Positions 28,607-36,557 of a DNA stretch of 64,000 bases are shown one piece after another (position 1 is the first letter of the stretch; each line of letters starts with the position of its first letter). Below the pieces are notes generated by a model. The model saw nothing but the letters and a program-made list of their open reading frames with translations. It ran no database searches and was not told where the DNA came from. Source of the stretch: Paraburkholderia sartisoli (GTDB lineage Bacteria; Pseudomonadota; Gammaproteobacteria; Burkholderiales; Burkholderiaceae); NCBI RefSeq assembly GCF_900107685.1, contig NZ_FNRQ01000001.1:248001-312000 (forward strand). The letters are read 5' to 3'. Position numbers and translations under genes: made by a program.

Positions 28607-28644
28607 GCATGGTAGAAGAAATGTTATTTAGTACCATGCATGGT
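28607..28644. promoter_or_regulatory. Inverted repeats in the divergent DSD1/rpiR promoter (probable RpiR operator)
   Basis: GCATGGTA (28607-28614) is repeated inverted as TACCATGC (28632-28639). The latter is itself part of a 12-bp palindrome ACCATGCATGGT (28633-28644). The cluster lies 65 bp upstream of the DSD1-like start and about 70 bp upstream of the chosen rpiR start, a good place for a shared operator. Confidence 0.5.
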
Positions 28645-28710
28645 TTCGTATACGACAAACGTGCTAAGTCGAACGATACCCCTTGCCGCGCCGCGTTCCC
28701 ACCGTTTTCC

Positions 28711-29601
28711 ATGAATTCGACCGCTGAGACGCTCACTTTCGACATTGTCGCTCGCATCGCCGGGCACGCGCCCGAATTGCGTTCGGCCGAGCGCAAGGTC
28801 GCCGCGCTGATTCTCGACGACCTGACGGGCGCATCGCGCGCGAGCATCGGTGCGCTGGCGCAGCAGGCGGGCGTCAGTATCGCGACGGTGACGCGTTTTG
28901 CAAAGACCGTGGGTTGCCGCGACGTGCGCGAACTGAAACTGCGGCTCGCGCAGGCCGCCGCCGTCGGGCAGCGGTTTCTGCGGGCGAGTGCGGCTGCGGA
29001 CGCGCCTGAGCCGCTTGCCACGCGCATTTTCGACGAACTCCAGACCACGCTTGCTCACAACCACCAGTTGTTGCGCGAGGCGCCGCTCGCCGATGCCGCA
29101 ACCGTGCTGCGCGGCGCGCGGATGATCTACGTGTTCGGCATGGGCGGCGGCTCGACCGCGCTTGCCGACGAGATGCGGTTCCGGCTGGTGCGGCTGGGCC
29201 GCCCGGTCGCGACGTATCAGGATGGACTGCTGCAGCGTATGGTGGCGAGTACCGTGTCGCGCGATTGCGTCGTGGTTGCGCTGTCGGCGAGCGGGCGCGT
29301 GCCGGAGATGGTCGAAAACTGCCGGATCGCGCGCGACTACGGCGCGACCGTGATCGCGCTGACCGCGCCCGCCTCGCCGCTCGCGAAGCTGGCCGACTGG
29401 GTGATTCCGATCGTCGCGTTCGAGACGGATTTCATCTACAAGCCGTCGTCGTCACGTTACGCGATGATGATGGCGCTGGACGTGCTCGTCACGGAGCTTG
29501 CCGTCAGCCTCGGCGACGAGAGCCGCGAGTTGCTGCGTCGCATGAAACACGCGCTCGACGCCCATCGCGGTGGCGGCGAACGACAACCGCTAGGAGATTG
29601 A
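28711..29601 (+). CDS. RpiR family transcriptional regulator with SIS domain
   Basis: A 296-residue regulator. The N-terminal RpiR HTH is at about 8-85 (LRSAERKVAALILDD, ASIGALAQQAGVSIATVTRFAKTVGC). A C-terminal SIS phosphosugar-binding domain spans about 125-260 (ARMIYVFGMGGGSTALADEM, VVVALSASGRVPEMVE). The ligand here may not be a sugar, since the linked genes act on D-amino acids. The ATG at 28711 (MNSTAETLTFD) fits the family start; the ATG at 28609 would translate through the operator-like repeats. The stop is followed after 3 bases by the D-aminoacylase start, so the two are in one operon. Confidence 0.9.
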   Translation: MNSTAETLTFDIVARIAGHAPELRSAERKVAALILDDLTGASRASIGALAQQAGVSIATVTRFAKTVGCRDVRELKLRLAQAAAVGQRFLRASAAADAPEPLATRIFDELQTTLAHNHQLLREAPLADAATVLRGARMIYVFGMGGGSTALADEMRFRLVRLGRPVATYQDGLLQRMVASTVSRDCVVVALSASGRVPEMVENCRIARDYGATVIALTAPASPLAKLADWVIPIVAFETDFIYKPSSSRYAMMMALDVLVTELAVSLGDESRELLRRMKHALDAHRGGGERQPLGD

Positions 29602-29604
29602 TCC

Positions 29605-31086
29605 ATGCATTCGCATCCCGAAGCCGCCGATACGCTGATTGTCGGCGCGCAGCTTTACGACGGCACGGGCGTGCCGCCGGTCGAGCGTGACGTCGCGGTG
29701 CGCGACGGCCGGATTGTCGCGATCGGCAACCTGTCGAACTGGCTCGCCGAAGACGTCGTCGAGGCGAACGGCCGCGCGCTGGCGCCCGGTTTCATCGACG
29801 TCCACACGCACGACGACACGCACGTGATCCGCTCGCCGCAGATGTTGCCGAAGATCACGCAGGGCGTGACGACGGTGATCGTCGGGAACTGCGGGATCAG
29901 TGCTTCGCCGGTGGCATTGAAGGGCGATCCGCCTGATCCGATGAACCTGCTCGGCGAGCGCGACGCGTTCAGGTATCCGACGTTCGCCGCCTACATCGAG
30001 GCGGTCAACGCGGCGCGGCCGGCGGTCAACGTGGGCGCGCTGATCGGCCATACGGCGCTGCGCAACAACCAGATGGACCGGCTGGACCGCGCGGCGACGG
30101 CGCGGGAAATCGAAGGCATGGTGGCGCAGCTCGAAGAGGCGCTCGCGAACGGTGCGCTGGGTTTGAGCAGCGGCCTTGCGTACGGCTCGGCATTTTCCGC
30201 GCCGACAGAAGAGGTGATGGCGCTGGCCGAGCCGCTCGCCGCGGCGGGCGCGTTGTACACGACGCACATGCGCACCGAGTTCGACGCGATTCTCGATGCG
30301 ATGGACGAGGCGTATCGGGTCGGGCGTCATGCGCGCGTGCCGGTGATCATTTCGCATCTGAAGTGCGCGGGGCCGTCGAACTGGGGGCGCAGCGCCGAGG
30401 TGCTCGGCTCGCTGGAGGGGGCGCGCCGTTTGCAGCCGATTGGCTGCGACTGCTATCCATACAACCGCAGTTCGTCGACGCTCGATGTAAAGCAGGTGAC
30501 CGGCGACATCGACATCACGATCACCTGGTCGGAGCCGCATCCCGAGATGGCGGGCAAGCTCGTGAAGGAGATTGCCGCCGAATGGGGCGTGACGCAGCAG
30601 GAGGCGGGCAAGCGGTTGCAGCCGGCGGGCGCGGTGTATCACAACATGTCGGAGGACGACGTGCGGCGCATCCTGTCGCATCCGGCAACGATGGTCGGGT
30701 CGGACGGATTGCCGAACGATCCGTTGCCGCATCCGCGGTTGTGGGGCGCGTTTCCGCGTGTGCTTGGGCACTACGCGCGCGACACGGGTTTGATTGCGCT
30801 GGAAGAGGCGGTGCGCAAGATGACCAGTTTGTCGGCGCGGCGGTTTGGTCTTGTGCAGCGGGGTGAGGTGCATGTGGGCTATCACGCCGATCTGGTGCTG
30901 TTCGACCCGGCGCGAGTACGTGATGCGGCGACGTTCGAGAAGCCGCAGCAGGCCGCCGACGGTATCGACGCGGTGTGGGTGAACGGTGTGTTGTCGTATC
31001 GCGACGGGCAGCCGACTGGCGAGCGGGCAGGGCATTTTGTTGCACGCGGCGCGGCGTCGAAGGGTGATGCGGCGGGCGGGTTCTGA
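29605..31086 (+). CDS. N-acyl-D-amino-acid deacylase (D-aminoacylase)
   Basis: A 493-residue amidohydrolase-superfamily enzyme that releases D-amino acids from N-acyl forms. It shows the small beta domain, then the barrel with PGFIDVHTHDD, the family Cys in IVGNCGISASP, histidines in TTHMRTEFD and ISHLKCAG, and the catalytic Asp in TMVGSDGLPND. The order Cys, His, His, Asp matches the metal and catalytic residues known for D-aminoacylase. It starts 3 bp after rpiR with AGGAG. The released D-amino acid would be the substrate for the divergent DSD1-like enzyme, and the imine product for RidA downstream. Confidence 0.93.
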   Translation: MHSHPEAADTLIVGAQLYDGTGVPPVERDVAVRDGRIVAIGNLSNWLAEDVVEANGRALAPGFIDVHTHDDTHVIRSPQMLPKITQGVTTVIVGNCGISASPVALKGDPPDPMNLLGERDAFRYPTFAAYIEAVNAARPAVNVGALIGHTALRNNQMDRLDRAATAREIEGMVAQLEEALANGALGLSSGLAYGSAFSAPTEEVMALAEPLAAAGALYTTHMRTEFDAILDAMDEAYRVGRHARVPVIISHLKCAGPSNWGRSAEVLGSLEGARRLQPIGCDCYPYNRSSSTLDVKQVTGDIDITITWSEPHPEMAGKLVKEIAAEWGVTQQEAGKRLQPAGAVYHNMSEDDVRRILSHPATMVGSDGLPNDPLPHPRLWGAFPRVLGHYARDTGLIALEEAVRKMTSLSARRFGLVQRGEVHVGYHADLVLFDPARVRDAATFEKPQQAADGIDAVWVNGVLSYRDGQPTGERAGHFVARGAASKGDAAGGF

Positions 31087-31166
31087 TTTCTGGTTTTTTT
31101 GTTTGTTAATTTTTATGGTGTGGCTGGTTGGTCTGGCTTCGCCGGTTTTGATTGAGGAGTGATGTG

Positions 31167-31553
31167 ATGAAGCGTTATGGCGTGGAAGGTGGAAAGGGTA
31201 CTGGCGGGCAGCATATGCCTTTTGCTCGCGCGGTCGAAGCGGATGGCTGGCTGTTTGTTTCCGGGCAGACGCCGATGGAGAACGGCGAGGTGATCAACGG
31301 TGGCATCGTTGAGCAATCGCACAAGGCGATTCAGAATGTTTTTGCCATTCTGAAGGAAGCTGGATATGGGGCGGAGCATGTGGTGCGGTGTGGTGTGTGG
31401 CTCGATGATCCGCGTGATTTTGCTTCTTTCAACAAGGTGTTTCGGGAGTACTTTGGTGAGAATCCGCCTGCGCGAGCCTGTGTTGTGTCCAGCATGGTGA
31501 TCGATTGCCGGGTGGAAGTGGATTGTGTCGCTTATAAGGCGCCTGGCGGCTAG
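31167..31553 (+). CDS. RidA family reactive-intermediate deaminase
   Basis: A 128-residue RidA/YjgF protein that hydrolyses enamine/imine intermediates made by PLP dehydratases. The start MKRYGVEGGKGTG is followed by FVSGQTPMENGEVI, NVFAILKEAGYGAEHVVR and NPPARACVVSSMV. The last contains the conserved Arg of active Rid enzymes, and a Glu (CRVEVDCVA) sits at the usual distance. Start ATG 31167 has GAGGAG upstream. It is the third gene of the rpiR operon, about 80 bp after D-aminoacylase, and logically supports the divergent D-hydroxyamino-acid dehydratase. Third-position GC seems lower than in neighbours. Confidence 0.9.
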   Translation: MKRYGVEGGKGTGGQHMPFARAVEADGWLFVSGQTPMENGEVINGGIVEQSHKAIQNVFAILKEAGYGAEHVVRCGVWLDDPRDFASFNKVFREYFGENPPARACVVSSMVIDCRVEVDCVAYKAPGG

Positions 31554-31603
31554 GGGTTGGGGTTTTCTTTGGCCTTTCCTTGTTTTGCTTTCGGTCTGTT
31601 TGG

Positions 31604-31633
31604 GCTGCCCCTTTGGCGGGGCGGCGTTTTTTT
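31604..31633 (+). terminator. Terminator after ridA
   Basis: GCTGCCCC pairs (one G-T wobble) with GGGGCGGC around a 6-base loop and is followed by G and seven T residues. It is also the first of several related GC-rich hairpin modules in this region. Confidence 0.65.
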
Positions 31634-31647
31634 GTTGTTCTGGGTTT

Positions 31648-32499
31648 TTGGCCTTTCCTTGCATTCATGTCGGTCTATTAGCGTCGCCCCTGTGCGGGGC
31701 GGCACCTACTTTTCTTTGTCTTCCAAAGAAAAGTAGGCAAAAGAAAGGCGCTCCGAAAACTTACCTTTTCCAGGTGCGTCATCGTTGGCGAATGGCACCC
31801 CGTGAGGTGTCGCTCTCGCGCTCGATGCCGCGCTGGTCCGCGCACGATCTGATCTCCCGCACAGCACCGCCCGTGACACAGGGCTCATTCATCCCACTCC
31901 GCACTACGTGCGTCGCGGAGTGCCCGCTCAATGGTGCCGTCATCAGGGACCGAAGATCACCGATTGAGATCGAGGACGCGATTGCGATTGCGAGTGCAGG
32001 TGCGAGTGCGAGTGCGAGTGCGGACGCGACTTCGACTTCGATTACCGACGCCAACGCCAACGCCAACGCCAACGCCAACGCCAACGCCAACGCCAACGCC
32101 AACGCCAACGCCAACGCCAATGCCAATGCCAATGCCAATGCCAATGCCAATGCCAATGCCAATGCCAATGCCAATGTGGGTGTAGGTGTAGGTGTCCGCG
32201 CGAATGCGCGGGAGGGGTTATGCCGGTCGGCGATGCGCGTAGCGCGGAGTCGGGTGGATGACGGCTTTGTCACGGACGCTGAATGCGCGCGGGACGGAAT
32301 CGTGTGGGGACCAAAGGCGGGTGAAGTGCGGGGGCGACACTTCATGGGTTGCCATTCCCCAACGATGACGCGCCTGGAAAAGGTGAGTTTTCGGAGCGCC
32401 TTTCTTTTGCCTACTTTTCTTTGGAAGACAAAGAAAAGTAGGTGCCGCCCCGCACAGGGGCGACGCTAATAGACCGACATGAACGCAAGGAAAGGCCAA
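31648..32499. repeat. Large imperfect palindrome (outer arms 165 bp, about 96% identical)
   Basis: The segments 31648-31812 and 32335-32499 are inverted copies of equal length with about seven mismatches by eye. The next 107 bp inward on each side (to about 31918 and from about 32228) are also inverted copies but much more diverged. Each outer arm contains its own hairpin (CCTACTTTTCTTTG/CAAAGAAAAGTAGG with a 5-base loop, 31705-31737 and 32410-32442) and a GCCCC/GGGGC hairpin. The centre is a hexanucleotide array. The element fills the gap between the convergent ridA and queF genes. Long frames here are simple-sequence artefacts. Confidence 0.85.
31979..32211. repeat. Hexanucleotide repeat tract with 21 uninterrupted GCCAAY units
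   Basis: Eleven copies of GCCAAC (32050-32115) are followed without interruption by ten copies of GCCAAT (32116-32175). Degenerate 6-bp periodicity extends on both sides, with GCGATT/GCGAGT/TCGACT-like units on the left and GTGGGT/GTAGGT-like units on the right. The array is open in all six frames (Ala-Asn, Pro-Thr/Pro-Met, Gln-Arg/Gln-Cys and others), which creates spurious long frames. The sorted C-type and T-type blocks suggest slippage expansion. Confidence 0.9.
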
Positions 32500-32690
32500 A
32501 GAAACATCAGGCCAGAAAACGAAAAACCCGAAATGCCGCCCTGCACAGGGGCAACGCTAATAGACCGACGTGAATTCAAGGAAAGGCCAAAAAGCCAGAA
32601 CAACAAAAAACCCCAGCTTCGGCACGAAAAAACCAGAATGCCGCCCCGCCAAAGGGGCCAAAAAGCCAGAACAACAAAAAAACAAAAAAA
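32500..32690. repeat. Further copies of the arm module downstream of queF
   Basis: Beyond the outer arm, the minus strand past the queF stop carries two more partial copies of the same module: GCCGCCCYGC...GGGGC hairpins at about 32537-32552 and 32643-32658. The first of these includes AATAGACCGACGTGAATTCA and AGGAAAGGCC. With the arm itself this makes three tandem 3'-end modules behind queF. A-rich spacers give T-runs on the minus strand, so they may act as terminators. Confidence 0.6.
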
Positions 32691-33515
32691 TCACTGCCGC
32701 GCGGTACGCAAATTATCCGGCATAGGCAGATTAAAATTAGTCCGGAACGGATTGATATCCAGCCCTCCGCGCCGCGTATAGCGCGCATAAACCGCCAGTT
32801 TGACAGGCCGGCAGGCCCTCATCACATCGACAAAAATCCGCTCGACGCATTGCTCATGAAACCCGGTGTGGTTACGGTAGGAAATGATGTACCGCAACAA
32901 CCCCGCATGATCGATCTGCGGACCGACATAATGAATCTGCACGCTTCCCCAATCCGGCTGCCCGGTCACAGGGCAATTCGACTTCAACAGATTAGAGAAC
33001 AACGTCTCCTCAACAGGCGCCTCATCTAAAGCCGCAGTCAAAAACGAAGGCTCCGGATGGTACACAGACGCATCAAGATCCAGCCGGTCCAGCGACAACC
33101 CCTCGAACTCCTCCAGCGCAAGCTTGCCAAACTCGGCCGGCGGCGCAAGATGCAACGAAACCGAAGCGCCACTCGCAGCCGACACATCCCGCCTGATCGT
33201 CTCGCGCACGACATCGATCGACTCGAACGCCGTGTGCGCAAACGAGCCAAGGTAAAGCTTGAACGACTTCGACTCGACAATATTCGGCGAATCCGCCGGA
33301 ATAAAAAACGTCGCCACCGCGATCTGCGGCTTGCCCCGCGGGTTCAGCCACGAAAGCTCATACGCATTCCAGATGTCCGTGCCAAAGAACGGCAACCGCG
33401 CGCCAATGCCGATCGTCTCGCGCGCAGCGCTACGCTCGATCGGAAAGAGCAGCGATGCGTCGTACTGTTCCGTATAGGAAGAAGGTTTGCCAAGCGGCGA
33501 TTGTTCAGGTGTCAT
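32691..33515 (-). CDS. queF: NADPH-dependent 7-cyano-7-deazaguanine reductase
   Basis: A 274-residue long-form (E. coli type) QueF that reduces preQ0 to preQ1 in queuosine tRNA modification. The catalytic Cys is in [16 protein letters not shown], with the catalytic Asp following. NADPH/substrate residues lie in [16 protein letters not shown], and the N-terminal half begins [21 protein letters not shown]. The start at 33515 (MTPEQSPLG) overlaps the stop of the upstream 5'-nucleotidase gene as ATGA, so the two are translationally coupled. Length and motifs are complete. The 3' end runs into the palindromic repeat region. Confidence 0.96.
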   Translation of the reverse strand: MTPEQSPLGKPSSYTEQYDASLLFPIERSAARETIGIGARLPFFGTDIWNAYELSWLNPRGKPQIAVATFFIPADSPNIVESKSFKLYLGSFAHTAFESIDVVRETIRRDVSAASGASVSLHLAPPAEFGKLALEEFEGLSLDRLDLDASVYHPEPSFLTAALDEAPVEETLFSNLLKSNCPVTGQPDWGSVQIHYVGPQIDHAGLLRYIISYRNHTGFHEQCVERIFVDVMRACRPVKLAVYARYTRRGGLDINPFRTNFNLPMPDNLRTARQ

Positions 33516-34429
33516 GATGCGTTCACGATGCCACTCACGACGTGCCCGGTCGCCGTAACCACGCGGGCCGATTCGCAATGGCGAATTTGGTCGTCGAAGA
33601 AAAAGTCCGGCTCGAACTCGCGCAGGAATTCCCCCTTGTCGAGCCCACCGAGGAACATCGCTTCGTCGATTTCGATGTTCCATTGCATCAGCGTCCGGAT
33701 CGCGCGCTCATGCGCGGGCGCGGAGCGCGCCGTCACCAGCGCGGTACGGATGCGCATCGGCGCACTCTGCGTCGGCGCGGCCTCGTCAGCAAGTTTCTGC
33801 AGGCGATGCAGCGCGCCCAGTAGCGGCTTGAGCGGCCCGTCCGCGAGCGGCAGATCCTTCTTGTCCGTCTCGTGGCCGATAAACGCGCCCAGACCCTCCC
33901 TCTGAAACACGCGCTCGGCTTCGTCGGAAAACAGCACGGCGTCGCCGTCGAAGGCAATGCGAATCTCGTCCGGATGCCTGCTCGCCATTTTCGCCGATTC
34001 CGGCAGCACGCGCGCAGCCGGAAATCCGGCCGCCAGTGCGTCGCGCACGTCGTCCTGATTCGCCGAGAGAAAGAGCGATGCATTCAGCGGCTTCAGGTAG
34101 CCAAACGGCGCCCGCCCGCGCGTGAACACGCCGCGCTCGATCGCAAGGCCATGCTCGCGACACGAACTGAACGCGCGCAACCCGCTGATCGGATCGCTGC
34201 GCGACAGGATCACGACCTCCACCCGATGCGCGCCGGTGTTCAGCGCCAGCAACTTGCGAATCAGCGGAAACGCGACGCCCGGCGGCGCCGGCACGTTCAG
34301 GCGCTCGCGCTGCAACGCTTCGTAAGCCTGCAGGTCGCCGGCTTCGTAGACGCGGTTCTCTTCCTCGAAGTCGAACAGCGCCCGCGATGAAATCGCCACG
34401 ACCAGCTTGTCCTCGAGCGAAAAAGCCAT
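33512..34429 (-). CDS. 5'-nucleotidase (PF06189 family)
   Basis: A 305-residue cytosolic 5'-nucleotidase-like protein. Typical pieces are the start [59 protein letters not shown], the HAD-like [15 protein letters not shown] and the C-terminal [22 protein letters not shown]. The family dephosphorylates IMP/GMP-type nucleotides. It overlaps queF by four bases (ATGA), so purine nucleotide supply and deazapurine modification are co-expressed. It lies 21 bp downstream of ilvA on the same strand. Start ATG 34429 ([10 protein letters not shown]). Confidence 0.88.
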   Translation of the reverse strand: MAFSLEDKLVVAISSRALFDFEEENRVYEAGDLQAYEALQRERLNVPAPPGVAFPLIRKLLALNTGAHRVEVVILSRSDPISGLRAFSSCREHGLAIERGVFTRGRAPFGYLKPLNASLFLSANQDDVRDALAAGFPAARVLPESAKMASRHPDEIRIAFDGDAVLFSDEAERVFQREGLGAFIGHETDKKDLPLADGPLKPLLGALHRLQKLADEAAPTQSAPMRIRTALVTARSAPAHERAIRTLMQWNIEIDEAMFLGGLDKGEFLREFEPDFFFDDQIRHCESARVVTATGHVVSGIVNAS

Positions 34430-34450
34430 ATGCGTCGACGTCCGGTGCCG

Positions 34451-35974
34451 TCAGGAAAGGAACAGCCGGTAAACCGGATTCGTGCTTTCTTCCCAGTATG
34501 GATAACCCAGCGAACCGAGGAAGCGCGCGAATTCTCCGTTCTCCGCGCCCGGCACCTGGATGCCGACGAGGATCGAACTGTAATCGGCGCCCTGATTGCG
34601 GTAGTGAAAGAGGCTGATGTTCCAGTTCGGCGCCATCGACGACAGGAACTTCATCAGCGCGCCCGGCCGCTCGGGAAACTCGAAGCGGAACAGGCGTTCG
34701 TCGTGGGCAAGCGGCGAGCGGCCGCCCACCATGTAACGGATGTGCTGCTTCGAGAGTTCGTCGTGCGTCAGGTCGACGGTCGCGAAACCGTGTTCCTCGA
34801 ACGCCGTCGCGATCTCGGCCGATTCACCACGGTCCCTGATCTGCACGCCGACAAAGATGTGCGCCGAACTGGCATCCGCAATCCGGTAGTTGAACTCGGT
34901 GACGCTGCGCGTGCCGACCAGTTCGCAAAAGCGTTTGAAGCTGCCGCGCTCCTCGGGAATCGTGACGGCAAACACCGCCTCGCGCGCCTCGCCCACCTCG
35001 GCGCGCTCCGCGACGAAGCGCATCCGGTCGAAATTCATGTTGGCGCCGGACGTGATCGCGACCAGCGTCTGCCCTTCGATGCCCTCGCGTTCCGCGTACT
35101 GCTTCGCGCCCGCCACCGCGAGCGCGCCCGCCGGTTCCAGCACGCTGCGCGTGTCCTGGAAGACATCCTTGATGGCGGCGCACAGCGCGTCGGTGTTCAC
35201 GACCAGCACGTCGTCGAGATACTCGCTGCACAGGCGGAACGTCTCCTCGCCCACCAGCTTCACCGCCGTGCCATCGGAGAACAGGCCGACCTCGCTCAGC
35301 GTGACACGCGCTTTCGCCTTCAGCGATTCGGCCATCGCGCACGAATCCTCGGTCTGCACGCCGATCACCTTGATCTCGGGGCGCACCGCCTTGACGTAGG
35401 CCGCAACGCCCGCCGCAAGGCCGCCGCCGCCGATCGGCACGAAGATCGCGTGCAGCGGCCCCTGGTGCTGGCGCAGGATCTCCATCGCGACCGTGCCCTG
35501 GCCGGCGATCACATACGGATCGTCGAACGGATGCACGAACGTGAGCTCGCGTTCGGCCTGGAGCTTCGTGGCGTACACGTAGGCGTCGCTAAACGATTCG
35601 CCGAACTGCACGACTTCGACGGTCGGGCCGCCGTGAGCGCGCACCGCGTCGACCTTCACCTGAGGCGTCGTGACCGGCACCACGATGATCGCCTTCACGC
35701 CAAGCCGCGCCGCGGACAGCGCCACGCCCTGCGCGTGATTGCCCGCCGACGCCGTGATGACGCCGCGCTCCAGCGCGTCGGCCGGCAGGTTCACCATCTT
35801 GTTGTACGCACCACGCAGCTTGAACGAGAAAACCGGCTGATTGTCCTCGCGCTTCAGATAAATCGGGTTGCGCAGCCGTGCCGACAGATTCGGCGCACGT
35901 TCGAGCTCGGTCTCGCGGGCCACGTCGTAGACGCGCGCGGTCAGGGTTTTCTTCAGATAGTCGTGGGAAGCCAT
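34451..35974 (-). CDS. ilvA: Threonine ammonia-lyase, biosynthetic
   Basis: A 507-residue biosynthetic threonine dehydratase that makes 2-oxobutyrate for isoleucine synthesis. The PLP lysine is in NQPVFSFKLRGAYNK, the PLP phosphate loop in VPIGGGGLAAGVAAY, and SAGNHAQGVALSA is the substrate loop. Two C-terminal ACT-like regulatory repeats (about 330-505) contain ERGSFKRFCELVGTRSVTEF and FEFPERPGALMKFLSSM, indicating isoleucine feedback. The start is the ATG 35974 (MASHDYLKKTL); a TTG five codons upstream is less likely. Upstream lies a 583-bp gap shared with the divergent oxidoreductase gene. No attenuator-like leader rich in Ile/Val/Leu is evident. Confidence 0.96.
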   Translation of the reverse strand: MASHDYLKKTLTARVYDVARETELERAPNLSARLRNPIYLKREDNQPVFSFKLRGAYNKMVNLPADALERGVITASAGNHAQGVALSAARLGVKAIIVVPVTTPQVKVDAVRAHGGPTVEVVQFGESFSDAYVYATKLQAERELTFVHPFDDPYVIAGQGTVAMEILRQHQGPLHAIFVPIGGGGLAAGVAAYVKAVRPEIKVIGVQTEDSCAMAESLKAKARVTLSEVGLFSDGTAVKLVGEETFRLCSEYLDDVLVVNTDALCAAIKDVFQDTRSVLEPAGALAVAGAKQYAEREGIEGQTLVAITSGANMNFDRMRFVAERAEVGEAREAVFAVTIPEERGSFKRFCELVGTRSVTEFNYRIADASSAHIFVGVQIRDRGESAEIATAFEEHGFATVDLTHDELSKQHIRYMVGGRSPLAHDERLFRFEFPERPGALMKFLSSMAPNWNISLFHYRNQGADYSSILVGIQVPGAENGEFARFLGSLGYPYWEESTNPVYRLFLS

Positions 35975-36557
35975 GCGGGTGGCGCGCAACGCGCTTTGCG
36001 GGACGGGAAAGGGCTAATGATAGCGCCAACCGTCGTCAGGCTGGCCCCGGACGCGTGAGCGTCGACCATCTGGCCAGGACGCAGGCCACGTCGCACGACG
36101 TCGGTGAGCGCCCCATCTGCGTGGCATCGCCGATTGCGGCGGACCCATCCCCTGTCTGTCGCCCGACCCGCGCGAGCGTCGGGCGGCGTGCCTGTGTACG
36201 AAACGGATCGTCCATCGGCGGGGCAGAGGCGTGAAACACCCGTCGAAGCCTTATTCCGCCTCCGGCGCGCGCATGCATCATGCGTTAGAATCCCATTTTG
36301 GAACAAGGATCGGAAGATGCACTGGCAGCCCCGGATCGACCATTTGATGCCCGTACCGCGTGAGTCTCGTCCCGCGGCGCAGCGGCACGTCCGGCATGCA
36401 CGATCGTGTAGCTGCTAGCGCTGTGAGGCCGTCGACGTGATTTCCCGTCGTCCGGGCTTCACCCAACAGAAAGATTTCCAGAATTGCGCCCCACGCGCAC
36501 TGTCAGCCGGCCCCTTCGTCTGAAGCGGGCTTCGCTGACCCACCGAGTCGTCCGAAT
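35975..36557. promoter_or_regulatory. Divergent intergenic region ilvA / FAD oxidoreductase
   Basis: A 583-bp gap with no confident gene. It contains a GC-rich hairpin (CGCCCGAC/GTCGGGCG near 36158-36185) and a TAGAAT -10-like element at 36286-36291. A 33-codon frame at 36317-36418 (MHWQPRIDHLMPVP) has a modest ribosome binding site. The short frame could be a leader or chance. Confidence 0.4.

Noticed and set aside
31779..32345. Minus-strand frame with a long Leu-Ala repeat that mimics a membrane segment
   Set aside because: It is the antisense reading of the same hexanucleotide array and palindrome arms, so I treat it as an artefact.
31525..32469. Long plus-strand reading frame (about 314 codons) with an Ala-Asn repeat
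   Set aside because: It is open only because the GCCAAY hexamers have no stop in any frame. The remainder runs through inverted-repeat arms, with no ribosome binding site or protein features.
35975..36557. Branched-chain amino-acid attenuator or riboswitch for ilvA
   Set aside because: No leader peptide rich in Ile/Val/Leu and no paired terminator/antiterminator hairpins are visible on the minus strand.
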